A stretch of 64,000 bases of DNA from Bradyrhizobium sp. URHD0069. GTDB lineage: Bacteria; Pseudomonadota; Alphaproteobacteria; Rhizobiales; Xanthobacteraceae. The notes under the pieces were generated by a model. That model was given only the letters and a program-made list of their open reading frames with translations, was not told the origin of the DNA and did not search any database. The stretch's first letter is position 1, and the number at the start of each line of letters is the position of its first letter. Positions 57,231 to 64,000 of this stretch are shown here, in pieces. The stretch is from the NCBI RefSeq assembly GCF_000701345.1, contig NZ_JNIJ01000026.1, forward strand, positions 1-64,000, read 5' to 3'. The position numbers and the translations under genes were made by a program.

Positions 57231-57358
57231 AGCTCGGCGCCGGAATTTTGATTTGTCTGATCGTCCTTTTTCCAGCGGCGGCAATCAGCTACGCCCCGAT
57301 AGCGACCAAATTCTGCAGCGCAGCCAAGTGTCGCGATGTGCCAAGAGCAGCCCTCAGA

Positions 57359-58939
57359 TCACCGTTCAGGTAGCCCCGCCCTGCGAAGCCCTTCCGCGAA
57401 TACTGAGAGATCCTCCGGCCGTTTGATCGGCAGCCAATCCCCGAGATTTGAGATGCGGAGCGCGGGGTGGAGCTCTCGCAGCTGATCCATTGCCCGCCGA
57501 GCTTCCTCCGATCGGCCGGTCAATGCTCGGCTCGCGGCGATGATGCTAACTGTCATCAGGAAGCTCGGCAGGTTTGTGTATGCCTCCTCCGCCCACGCGG
57601 AAGCCGCGTCAAAGCGGCCTGCGAAGAGATGTGCCATCGCGATTCCTGCCTGCATTCGGTACAATTCCGGATCGACGGGACTCAAACGCATGGCGCGCTC
57701 GAAGTGCTCGATGGCGCTTTGGGATTCGCCGCGCCAGGTTCGCAAAAAGCCGCCGAGAAACCAGGCCGATGCCAAGTTGGGATTGAGGAAGACGGCTCGG
57801 TCGAGCAATGCGATACCGCTATCGAGATCGCTTGTTAGGTGGGCAAGTGCATGACCACCTCGCGTGAGCGCCACTGCATCGTCCCGGCCTAGCTCGACGG
57901 CGCGGCGGGCCAATCGTACGCCCTCCGCTATTTCCTGCGGGCTATGGCTCGCCCAGCCATTGACTTTGCGCCAGACGTAGCACCACGCCGCCATTGCGTA
58001 AGCCGCAGCAAACTCGGGGTCGAGCTCGATGCTTCTTTGGAAAAGCGGCAAAGCCTCCTGGACGGGCTCCCTGCTGCCGCGATGCAAATGCGCGAGCCCG
58101 CGCAAATAGCAGTCATACGCGTTGAGGCTCGCTGTCGGCTTGCACTTCGCGCGTTCGATCTCCGCCAGCTCGACCCGCGGAGCGATGGCGCCGACGACGC
58201 TCGCGGCGATCCGGTCCTGCAGCTCGAAGATGTCGTCGAGTGTACCTTCGAAGCGCTCCGCCCAAAGGTGAGCGCCTGTGCTCGCGTTAATAAGCTGTCC
58301 CGTGATGCGGACACGGTCTGCGGCCTTGCGCACGCTGCCTTCCAGCACATAGCCAACCCCGAGCTCCCGCCCGACCTGCTTCAGGTCCACAGCCCCGCCC
58401 TGGTACGTGAAGCTCGAATTGCGGGCGATGATGAACAGCCAGCGAACGCGCGACAACGCTGTGATGATGTCCTCCACCACGCCGTCAGCGAAGTAGACCT
58501 GCTCGGGGTCTCCACTCAGGTTCTGAAACGGCAAGACGGCAATGGATGGCTTGCTGGGAAGGAGGAGCGCCGGTCGAGAAAGCTCATCCGATGAGCGCGA
58601 ACCGATTTTGGCGGGGCCACCTGACGATTGTGCTTCCGTAACTTCGCCAACAAACCGAAAGCCCTTGCGAGGAATTGTGCGAACCAGGTGTTGCTCCTCA
58701 CCACTGTCGCCGATCGCTTTGCGTACAGCGTTGATGTGGCTGGTCAGGGTCGATTCAGAGACGATGCGTCCGCCCCACACGGCATCCAGCAGGCTATCCC
58801 TGTTGACGACGCGCTCACGGTTCTGCACGAGGTAGACCAACAGGTCGAAGACTTGCGGGCCAACGGAAACCGCCGCGGAGCCTCGCGTAAGCTCCCGCCG
58901 CTCAAGGTCGAGCACACAATCCTTAAATGCAAACTGCAT
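57359..58939 (-). CDS. ToxR/CadC-like winged-helix regulator with TolB-type and TPR regions
   Basis: The start at 58939 (MQFAFKDCVLDLERRELTRGS) after GGAGCG gives 526 residues. Residues 1-100 are an OmpR-type winged helix (VFDLLVYLVQNRERVVNRDSLLDAVWGGRIVSESTLTSHINAVRKAIGD). Residues about 130-260 match the TolB-N/FlgO-like domain (SIAVLPFQNLSGDPEQVYFADGVVEDIITALSR and YVLEGSVRKAADRVRITGQLI). The rest is helical TPR-like. No membrane segment, so it is a soluble relative of CadC-type and cyclase-linked regulators. It diverges from the NmrA-like gene with 191 bp between, so it may regulate it; the signal is unknown. Confidence 0.85.
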   Translation of the reverse strand: MQFAFKDCVLDLERRELTRGSAAVSVGPQVFDLLVYLVQNRERVVNRDSLLDAVWGGRIVSESTLTSHINAVRKAIGDSGEEQHLVRTIPRKGFRFVGEVTEAQSSGGPAKIGSRSSDELSRPALLLPSKPSIAVLPFQNLSGDPEQVYFADGVVEDIITALSRVRWLFIIARNSSFTYQGGAVDLKQVGRELGVGYVLEGSVRKAADRVRITGQLINASTGAHLWAERFEGTLDDIFELQDRIAASVVGAIAPRVELAEIERAKCKPTASLNAYDCYLRGLAHLHRGSREPVQEALPLFQRSIELDPEFAAAYAMAAWCYVWRKVNGWASHSPQEIAEGVRLARRAVELGRDDAVALTRGGHALAHLTSDLDSGIALLDRAVFLNPNLASAWFLGGFLRTWRGESQSAIEHFERAMRLSPVDPELYRMQAGIAMAHLFAGRFDAASAWAEEAYTNLPSFLMTVSIIAASRALTGRSEEARRAMDQLRELHPALRISNLGDWLPIKRPEDLSVFAEGLRRAGLPER

Positions 58940-59130
58940 GTCGACGCTCCCTAACCACTGGGATGTTGGCAGCGATAGGACACGGGATTGCATGGCACGG
59001 GCCGGGCTCCTTTGGACGAGAATGCAAGGTAAACCCAAGAGGAATTCAAGGCCGCAGCAAGGCCTTCCGGCGGATTTGCAGGCATTCTCTTAAACACCAG
59101 CCAGATTGCCTGGTGAAAAAAGGAGCAGCC

Positions 59131-59886
59131 ATGAGGATCGTCGTTATTGGAGGCAGCGGCCTCATCGGAACGAACCTCGTCAGCAGACTTCGCCAGAAGG
59201 GACATGAGGTCGTAGCGGCATCGCCTGCCTCAGGCGTCAACACAATAACGCGTGAGGGACTGGCCGAAGCTCTTTCGGGCGCCAAGGTTGTCGTCGACGT
59301 GGCGAATTCGCCGTCGTTCGAGGACAAGGCGGTGTTGGAGTTCTTCGAGAAATCGGGCCGCAACCTGCTGGCTGCCGAGGCCGCCGCGGGCGTAGGGCAT
59401 CATGTCGCCCTGTCTGTCGTCGGCACCGAGCGGAATCCAGATAGCGGCTACCTTCGCGCCAAGGTGGCGCAGGAAAATCTCATCAAGGCTTCCAGGATTC
59501 CGTACACGATCCTGCAGTCGACGCAGTTTTTCGAGTTCGTCGGCGCCATTGTTCAGTCGGCCACGGATGGCGATACCTTTCGCCTGTCGCCCGCGCTTTT
59601 CCAACCCGTCGCTTCCGATGACGTCGCTGCCGCTCTGGCCGACATCGCGGTTGCCCCGCCGGCAAACGGTACTATCGAGATTGCCGGGCCTGAGAAGATC
59701 CCCCTCGACGCGATTGCGCGGCAGTATCTGGCGGCGAAAGCAGATCGACGTCAGGTGATAGCGGACATTCACGCCCGGTACTTCGGCGCACCGCTCGACG
59801 ACAAATCCCTCACTCCAGGTGACCGTCCGCGTTTGGGGGCCATCCGATTCGAGGACTGGCTGAGCGGTTCTACGGCGCAAGGTTAG
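59131..59886 (+). CDS. NmrA-like NAD(P)-binding atypical SDR
   Basis: The start at 59131 follows AAGGAG by six bases; the frame is open upstream. The 251 residues begin MRIVVIGGSGLIGTNLVSRLRQKGHEV, a Rossmann GGSGLIG at 7-13, and lack the usual catalytic YxxxK, as in the NmrA/quinone-reductase-2 group that senses or reduces quinones. VVDVANSPSFEDKAV and SVVGTERNPDSGYLRAKVAQENLI follow. It heads a rightward run of genes with the regulator divergent. Confidence 0.85.
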   Translation: MRIVVIGGSGLIGTNLVSRLRQKGHEVVAASPASGVNTITREGLAEALSGAKVVVDVANSPSFEDKAVLEFFEKSGRNLLAAEAAAGVGHHVALSVVGTERNPDSGYLRAKVAQENLIKASRIPYTILQSTQFFEFVGAIVQSATDGDTFRLSPALFQPVASDDVAAALADIAVAPPANGTIEIAGPEKIPLDAIARQYLAAKADRRQVIADIHARYFGAPLDDKSLTPGDRPRLGAIRFEDWLSGSTAQG

Positions 59887-59929
59887 CCGCACTGCGCCCC
59901 AACTTTGCTTGATCTTCTGAGAACCAACA

Positions 59930-60229
59930 ATGCCGAACTCATTCTATCTTACCTTGGCCGTGCTGCTCGGCATCGCCGCGATAGCCAACGGTGCTTTCAT
60001 GCTTATCGCGCCAGAGAGTTGGTACCTCGCGGTGCCAGGCGTGACCACGACAGGCTCTTTTAACCAGCATTTCGTGCGCGACATTGGGTTGATCTTCCTG
60101 TTGCTCGGCGGCGCATTCTTGCTCGGCGCCGCACGACCGCATTTGCGTATTCTGCTTTGGGCCACGCCCTCGGTCTGGCTAGCCGGTCACGCCCTATTCG
60201 CGGCCGACGGCGGCCTCGGACTGACATAG
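59930..60229 (+). CDS. Small inner-membrane protein, unknown function
   Basis: The 99 residues have three likely membrane helices (FYLTLAVLLGIAAIANGAFMLI, IGLIFLLLGGAFLLGAA and ILLWATPSVWLAGHALFAA), with a short periplasmic segment WYLAVPGVTTTG between the first two. I do not recognise a named family with confidence; similar small proteins occur next to oxidoreductase genes. It lies 43 bp after the NmrA-like gene and 24 bp before the AraC gene, in the same direction. Confidence 0.65.
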   Translation: MPNSFYLTLAVLLGIAAIANGAFMLIAPESWYLAVPGVTTTGSFNQHFVRDIGLIFLLLGGAFLLGAARPHLRILLWATPSVWLAGHALFAADGGLGLT

Positions 60230-60253
60230 CTACCCCAGTTGGAGTTTAGATCC

Positions 60254-61207
60254 ATGAGTAAGCCGATCTTGCGCGATCCTTCGCAGGAGGATCCGCCAGC
60301 CGCGTCTGAGGTGCGCCAAGGCAACGTGCCGACTGCCGATGGGCGTCCTGCCGATGTGGAGATGGCACGGGTGCTTAGGACCGCACCGCTTCGCATGGCT
60401 TTGGATCCGTCCGGCGGCGCGATCGCCCACTGGAAACATGAACCATTGCACGACGTCGTCGAGCCCATGACCCATCACGTCATCATGGCTTACAACGGTT
60501 CGATGCAGCGCATGGAGCGGCGGTCAGGAAGATCGGTTGCGATTGGGACGTTTCGTCCCGGGGTTGTGATAATCATTCCGGAAGGATCAAGCTCCCGATG
60601 GGATATTCCGAAACCTGTTGATGTCGTTCAGCTCTATCTTCCGCACACAATGCTCGAGCGCGTTGCCCGCGAAGCCGACACCGCCACACCGACCAATCTC
60701 CTGGAGCGAACGGCGCATCCCGACCCCATTACATCCCGATTGCTCTTGACCGCGGCCGACGCCATGGAGGGCAACGGGGCCCTGGATACGCTGTTCAGGC
60801 ATCAGCTGACAGACCTCCTGGCCACGCGCCTCCTGGCTGCGCACACCGGCTCGCCAACCACGTTCCAGCCGACCATGGGTGGGCTGTCGCCGAAGGTCCT
60901 GCTCCGCGCCATCGAACGCCTGCGCTCGGACAGCGATGCGGACGTCTCCCTCGCTGCGCTCGCTTCGGATGCCGGCCTGTCGCGCTTCCACTTCTGCCGA
61001 GCCTTCAAGGAAAGCACCGGGCTTTCGCCTCATGCCTGGCTGCGCCAGTACCGCCTCGAGCAGGCCATGCAAATGCTGCGCGACACTGACGCATCCGTCG
61101 TGTCGGTCGCAGCGGCGCTTGGCTATGCCTCCCAGACCGCCTTCGCCGCGGCGTTCAGGCGGCTGACCGGCGAAACCCCGAGCGATTGGCGACGACGCGT
61201 GCGTTAG
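60254..61207 (+). CDS. AraC-family transcriptional regulator
   Basis: The start at 60254 follows GGAG by nine bases. The 317 residues have a cupin-like sensing region (about 35-180, with VEPMTHHVIMAYNGSMQRMERRSG and PGVVIIIPEGSSSRWDIP) and a C-terminal two-HTH domain at about 215-315: LAALASDAGLSRFHFCRAFKESTGLSPHAWLRQYRLEQAMQML and VSVAAALGYASQTAFAAAFRRLTGETPSDWRR. It probably regulates its neighbours. A partial second copy of its 3' portion follows at 61246-61405. Confidence 0.9.
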   Translation: MSKPILRDPSQEDPPAASEVRQGNVPTADGRPADVEMARVLRTAPLRMALDPSGGAIAHWKHEPLHDVVEPMTHHVIMAYNGSMQRMERRSGRSVAIGTFRPGVVIIIPEGSSSRWDIPKPVDVVQLYLPHTMLERVAREADTATPTNLLERTAHPDPITSRLLLTAADAMEGNGALDTLFRHQLTDLLATRLLAAHTGSPTTFQPTMGGLSPKVLLRAIERLRSDSDADVSLAALASDAGLSRFHFCRAFKESTGLSPHAWLRQYRLEQAMQMLRDTDASVVSVAAALGYASQTAFAAAFRRLTGETPSDWRRRVR

Positions 61208-61245
61208 CAGCAATCGCTCTACAAGCACGTCAATCGCTCTGGAGC

Positions 61246-61405
61246 GAGGCCCTGGGCGCCCTGTTCAGGCAGCAGCTCGCAGATCTCCTGGCCACGCGCC
61301 TCCTGGCTGCGCACGCCGGCTCGCCACGGCGAAACCCCAAGCAATTGGCGACGGCACGCACGTTAACAGCAATCGCTCTGCAACCAGGTCAATCGCTCTG
61401 GGGCA
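61246..61405 (+). pseudogene. Internally deleted partial duplicate of the AraC gene
   Basis: 61247-61325 matches the AraC gene at about 60778-60858 (LFRQQLADLLATRLLAAHAGSP against LFRHQLTDLLATRLLAAHTGSP), and the next 80 bp match the end of the gene plus its 3' flank (GGCGAAACCCCAAGCAATTG against 61171-61190). About 310 bp between the two parts are missing. The copy retains no HTH. Confidence 0.85.
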
Positions 61406-61467
61406 GTTGCAGAACTGGTTCGCTAGATCATCGCTGTGCCCACGACAACAACCGACGGAGACAAACG

Positions 61468-61713
61468 ATGGTCTGGAAGAGTTTCATCAGCCAGCTTGCA
61501 TTCACATCACGACGGAAAGTCCTCCCTGCCGCAATCGTGTACGCGATTTCAGTGATCGTTCACTTCACTTCGCCAGCAGACGGCGGAACGGAAATTCCAA
61601 CGCATTCCGCTCAAAGGACCAATCCCCTCGAACTTCGCAACGTTATTCACGTCGGCGATTCCACTGGCGGCGGCAACGCGCGGATTTCCGAGAAAATCAA
61701 AACACAGGAGTAG
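61468..61713 (+). CDS. Small membrane protein, unknown function
   Basis: An ATG at 61468 after GGAG opens 81 residues: MVWKSFISQLAFTSRRKV, a hydrophobic segment LPAAIVYAISVIVHF, then a polar tail (SPADGGTEIPTHS... GNARISEKIKTQE). I recognise no family. It lies just before the NDH-2-like gene in the same direction. It may be an intact small gene, since the site and membrane segment are plausible, but the evidence is slight. Confidence 0.4.
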   Translation: MVWKSFISQLAFTSRRKVLPAAIVYAISVIVHFTSPADGGTEIPTHSAQRTNPLELRNVIHVGDSTGGGNARISEKIKTQE

Positions 61714-61718
61714 ATCAC

Positions 61719-62924
61719 ATGCGACTCGTCATCATAGGCGCCGGCTTCGCCGGCATGTACGCCGCACTTTCCGCTGCCCGCCTGCGCGACATCCAGGGCG
61801 TTTCGCCCGAGGAGTTCGAGATCGCGCTGGTTGCCCCAGAGCCGACGCTGGTGGTTCGCCCGCGGCTCTACGAACCGAAGCCCGAGACCCTGACGGCTCC
61901 TCTGCTGGATGTCCTCAAGGCTATCGACGTTGTCTATGTGCAAGGCAGCGCCGAGACGATCGACGCCAAGTCTCGTACCGTGGACGTCGTCGCCGCCAAG
62001 GGTGCGCGAAAGACACTGTCCTACGATCGGTTGGTCGTGGCCACCGGCAGCCGGCTGTTTCGTCCGAATATTCCCGGCCTCGCCGAGCACGGTTTTAGCG
62101 TCGACGACCTCAGCGATGCGATCGCCCTCGACAAGCACTTGCACGGCCTTGCCGATCGGCCCGCAATGAACGGGCGCGACACGGTTGTGGTTGCCGGCGG
62201 CGGGTTCACCGGCATCGAGGCGGCGACGGAGATGCCCGCGCGGCTCCGCAAAATCCTCGGCAAGGATGCCACGCCGCGCGTCATCATCGTCGACAGGAAC
62301 AGCACGATCGCCCCCGATATGGGCGAAGGCCCCCGCCCCGTCATCGAGAACGCCCTGCTCAAGCTCGGTGTCGAGACCCGGCTCGGCGCCGGCGTCGCGT
62401 CGCTCGATAAATCCGGCATCACGCTTTCCAATGGCGAACACATCGAAACCGAGACCGTGATCTGGGCAGCCGGCATTCGCGCCGCTCCGTTGACCCAGCA
62501 GATCCCCGCCGAGCGCGACAACTTTGGCCGGTTGCTCGTCGACCGGGATTTGCGTGTGCCCTCGGTGCCTGGCGTGTTCGCCACCGGCGATGCCGCTCGC
62601 GCGGCAAGCGACGATGTCGGCAACTACGCGCTGATGTCGTGCCAGCACGCCACGCGGATGGGCGCCTTCGCCGGCAACAATGCCGCCGCCGAGCTGCTCG
62701 GCGTGCCGACCAAGCCGTATCACCAGAAGGCCTACGTCACCTGTCTCGATCTCGGCGAAGCCGGCGCGCTGTTCACGCGCGGCTGGGAGCGCAAGGTGGA
62801 GATGGTCGGCGACGTCGCCAAGAAGACGAAGCAGGAGATCAACACCGTCTGGATCTATCCGCCGAAGGCCGAGCGCGCCGCTGCGCTGGCGTCGGCTGAT
62901 CCGGAGCATGTCACCGATCTCTGA
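61719..62924 (+). CDS. NDH-2-like FAD-dependent pyridine nucleotide oxidoreductase
   Basis: The start at 61719 follows AGGAG closely; the frame is open upstream. The 401 residues have MRLVIIGAGFAGMYAALSAA (FAD, 6-14), VVVAGGGFTGIEAATEM near 155-171 (NADH), and GVFATGDAARAA near 290, the arrangement of type II NADH dehydrogenases and related disulfide-free flavoproteins. It lacks the CXXC of sulfide:quinone reductase-type enzymes. It probably feeds electrons to quinones or another acceptor. It follows the AraC gene and remnant. Confidence 0.85.
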   Translation: MRLVIIGAGFAGMYAALSAARLRDIQGVSPEEFEIALVAPEPTLVVRPRLYEPKPETLTAPLLDVLKAIDVVYVQGSAETIDAKSRTVDVVAAKGARKTLSYDRLVVATGSRLFRPNIPGLAEHGFSVDDLSDAIALDKHLHGLADRPAMNGRDTVVVAGGGFTGIEAATEMPARLRKILGKDATPRVIIVDRNSTIAPDMGEGPRPVIENALLKLGVETRLGAGVASLDKSGITLSNGEHIETETVIWAAGIRAAPLTQQIPAERDNFGRLLVDRDLRVPSVPGVFATGDAARAASDDVGNYALMSCQHATRMGAFAGNNAAAELLGVPTKPYHQKAYVTCLDLGEAGALFTRGWERKVEMVGDVAKKTKQEINTVWIYPPKAERAAALASADPEHVTDL

Positions 62925-63002
62925 ACACCTCACCAGCATTGGCCGCGCTTCCCACGCGGGAAGCGCGCCCCCCACCAAAATCGAGCGCAGGAGTTTTCAA
63001 AG

Positions 63003-63959
63003 ATGAATCGGATGATCCACAACACTCAGCAGGAGACAAACATGAGCCTAGACATCACCTCACACCCCGTCAGATCGGGGTCCGACGAATTGGTTCCGTC
63101 GCGCTACGCGGTGCGGGTCGGCGACATTGACGTTCTGGTCGTCAGCGATGGCGTGCTACCGCTCCCAACCGCAATGTTGGCACACAACGCCGACCCGGCC
63201 GTCCGGGCGGCCTGGCTGGACGACATGTTCCTGCCGCCGGACGCTTTCGACTGGCCGCTGAACGTGGTCGTGGTACGTAGCGGCGGCCAGACCATACTCA
63301 TCGACGCTGGGCTAGGGTTCGACCCGGACTTGCACTTGCCGCGGGCCGGGCAGTTGATCAAGCGACTGGAGGCCGCCGGCATCGATCTTGCGTCCGTGAC
63401 CGACGTGGTGCTTACCCACATGCACATGGACCACATTGGCGGGCTGCTCGTCGACGGGGTGAAGGACCGGCTGCGTCCGGACCTGCGGATCCACGTGGCG
63501 GCCGCCGAGGTCAAATTCTGGGAGTCGCCCGATTTCTCCCACACCTCCATGCCGCCGGGGTTCCCGGACGCGCTTCGGTCGGCCGCCAAGCGGTTCATGA
63601 AAGTGTACCGCAGCCATCTGCGGCCGTTCGAGGAGGAGTACGAGGTGGCGCCGGGGGTGGTCGTCCATCGCACCGGCGGCCACACCCCCGGGCACAGCGT
63701 GGTCCGCCTGGCGTCCGGCGGCGACGGGCTGACGTTCGCCGGCGACGCCGTGTTCGCGGTCGGGTTCGACCAACCCGACTGGCACAACGGCTTCGAGCAC
63801 GACCCCGAGGAGGCGGCGCGCGTTCGGGTCCGTCTTTTGCGGGAGCTGGCTGAGACCGGCGAGATGCTGGTGGCCACTCACCTGCCATTCCCGTCCGTCG
63901 GCCGGGTGGCGGTCGACGGCGACGCCTTTCGTTGGGTACCGGCCTTCTGGGACTACTGA
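63003..63959 (+). CDS. MBL-fold metallo-hydrolase
   Basis: A 318-residue metallo-beta-lactamase-fold enzyme. The zinc motif HxHxDH appears as THMHMDHIGG with His139, His141, Asp143 and His144; GGHTPGHS near 226 and FAGDAVFAVG near 248 provide the further ligands, and ATHLPFPS the last His. This layout fits the lactonase-like or quorum-quenching group, but the substrate is unknown. Two starts are possible: 63003 and 63042, each after AGGAG. It lies 78 bp after the NDH-2-like gene. Confidence 0.87.
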   Translation: MNRMIHNTQQETNMSLDITSHPVRSGSDELVPSRYAVRVGDIDVLVVSDGVLPLPTAMLAHNADPAVRAAWLDDMFLPPDAFDWPLNVVVVRSGGQTILIDAGLGFDPDLHLPRAGQLIKRLEAAGIDLASVTDVVLTHMHMDHIGGLLVDGVKDRLRPDLRIHVAAAEVKFWESPDFSHTSMPPGFPDALRSAAKRFMKVYRSHLRPFEEEYEVAPGVVVHRTGGHTPGHSVVRLASGGDGLTFAGDAVFAVGFDQPDWHNGFEHDPEEAARVRVRLLRELAETGEMLVATHLPFPSVGRVAVDGDAFRWVPAFWDY

Positions 63960-64000
63960 CCGCTTGTCGGGTTAGGGCCGAACTAGGGCGCGTACTAAGC

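Noticed and set aside
56706..57284. A 192-codon minus-strand frame in the repeat cluster
   Set aside because: The product is Arg-rich and without domains, lies over palindromic repeats, and lacks a recognisable start site.

Overview
The window is high-GC alphaproteobacterial DNA, most likely from Bradyrhizobium or a close relative in the Nitrobacteraceae. The evidence is the joined rif, str, S10, spc and alpha gene order with adk after secY and no rpsD in the alpha operon, an ATP12-type F1 assembly chaperone, a trimeric porin ending in Phe, and many short palindromic repeats of the kind common in that group. No search could be run, so the genus is an inference.

Layout. Positions 1-340 hold the start of an IS5-family transposase gene that has landed in a palindromic repeat (340-507). 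Positions 627-11417 are housekeeping and accessory genes: ATP12 chaperone, a small Pro-rich secreted protein, RluA-type pseudouridine synthase, alpha/beta hydrolase, rarA overlapping a Deg-type protease gene, a porin, a quinone-reductase-like dehydrogenase and an SDR. From 11.5 to 51.9 kb, almost everything is on the minus strand and is read from right to left: tRNA-Trp, secE-nusG, rplK-rplA, a 2-hydroxyacid dehydrogenase, rplJ-rplL-rpoB-rpoC, then two intercalated genes (an ABC exporter and an FAD-oxidoreductase/methyltransferase fusion), then rpsL-rpsG-fusA-tuf and the complete S10-spc-alpha series ending at rplQ with a strong terminator. These genes supply ribosomal proteins, translation factors, the Sec channel and RNA polymerase. 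From 52 to 56 kb lie a serine hydrolase, two SDRs and a histidine phosphatase. From 56.1 to 57.2 kb is a dense cluster of dispersed repeats. From 57.3 to 64 kb is an accessory cluster: a ToxR/TolB/TPR-type regulator divergent from an NmrA-like NAD(P)-binding protein, a small membrane protein, an AraC regulator followed by a decayed partial copy of itself, an NDH-2-like flavoprotein and an MBL-fold hydrolase.

The most interesting points: (1) a 21-bp copy of the tRNA-Trp 3' end lies 1.9 kb downstream of the tRNA and brackets a small integrated segment between the tRNA and the secE promoter, with a frameshifted gene inside it; (2) the FAD-oxidoreductase/methyltransferase fusion sits between rpoC and rpsL; (3) adenylate kinase carries a long histone-H1-like Lys/Ala tail; (4) palindromic repeats lie inside several spacers of the ribosomal-protein operons; (5) the araC-type gene has a tandem, internally deleted duplicate. 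I saw no clear defence system, CRISPR array, phage or biosynthetic cluster.
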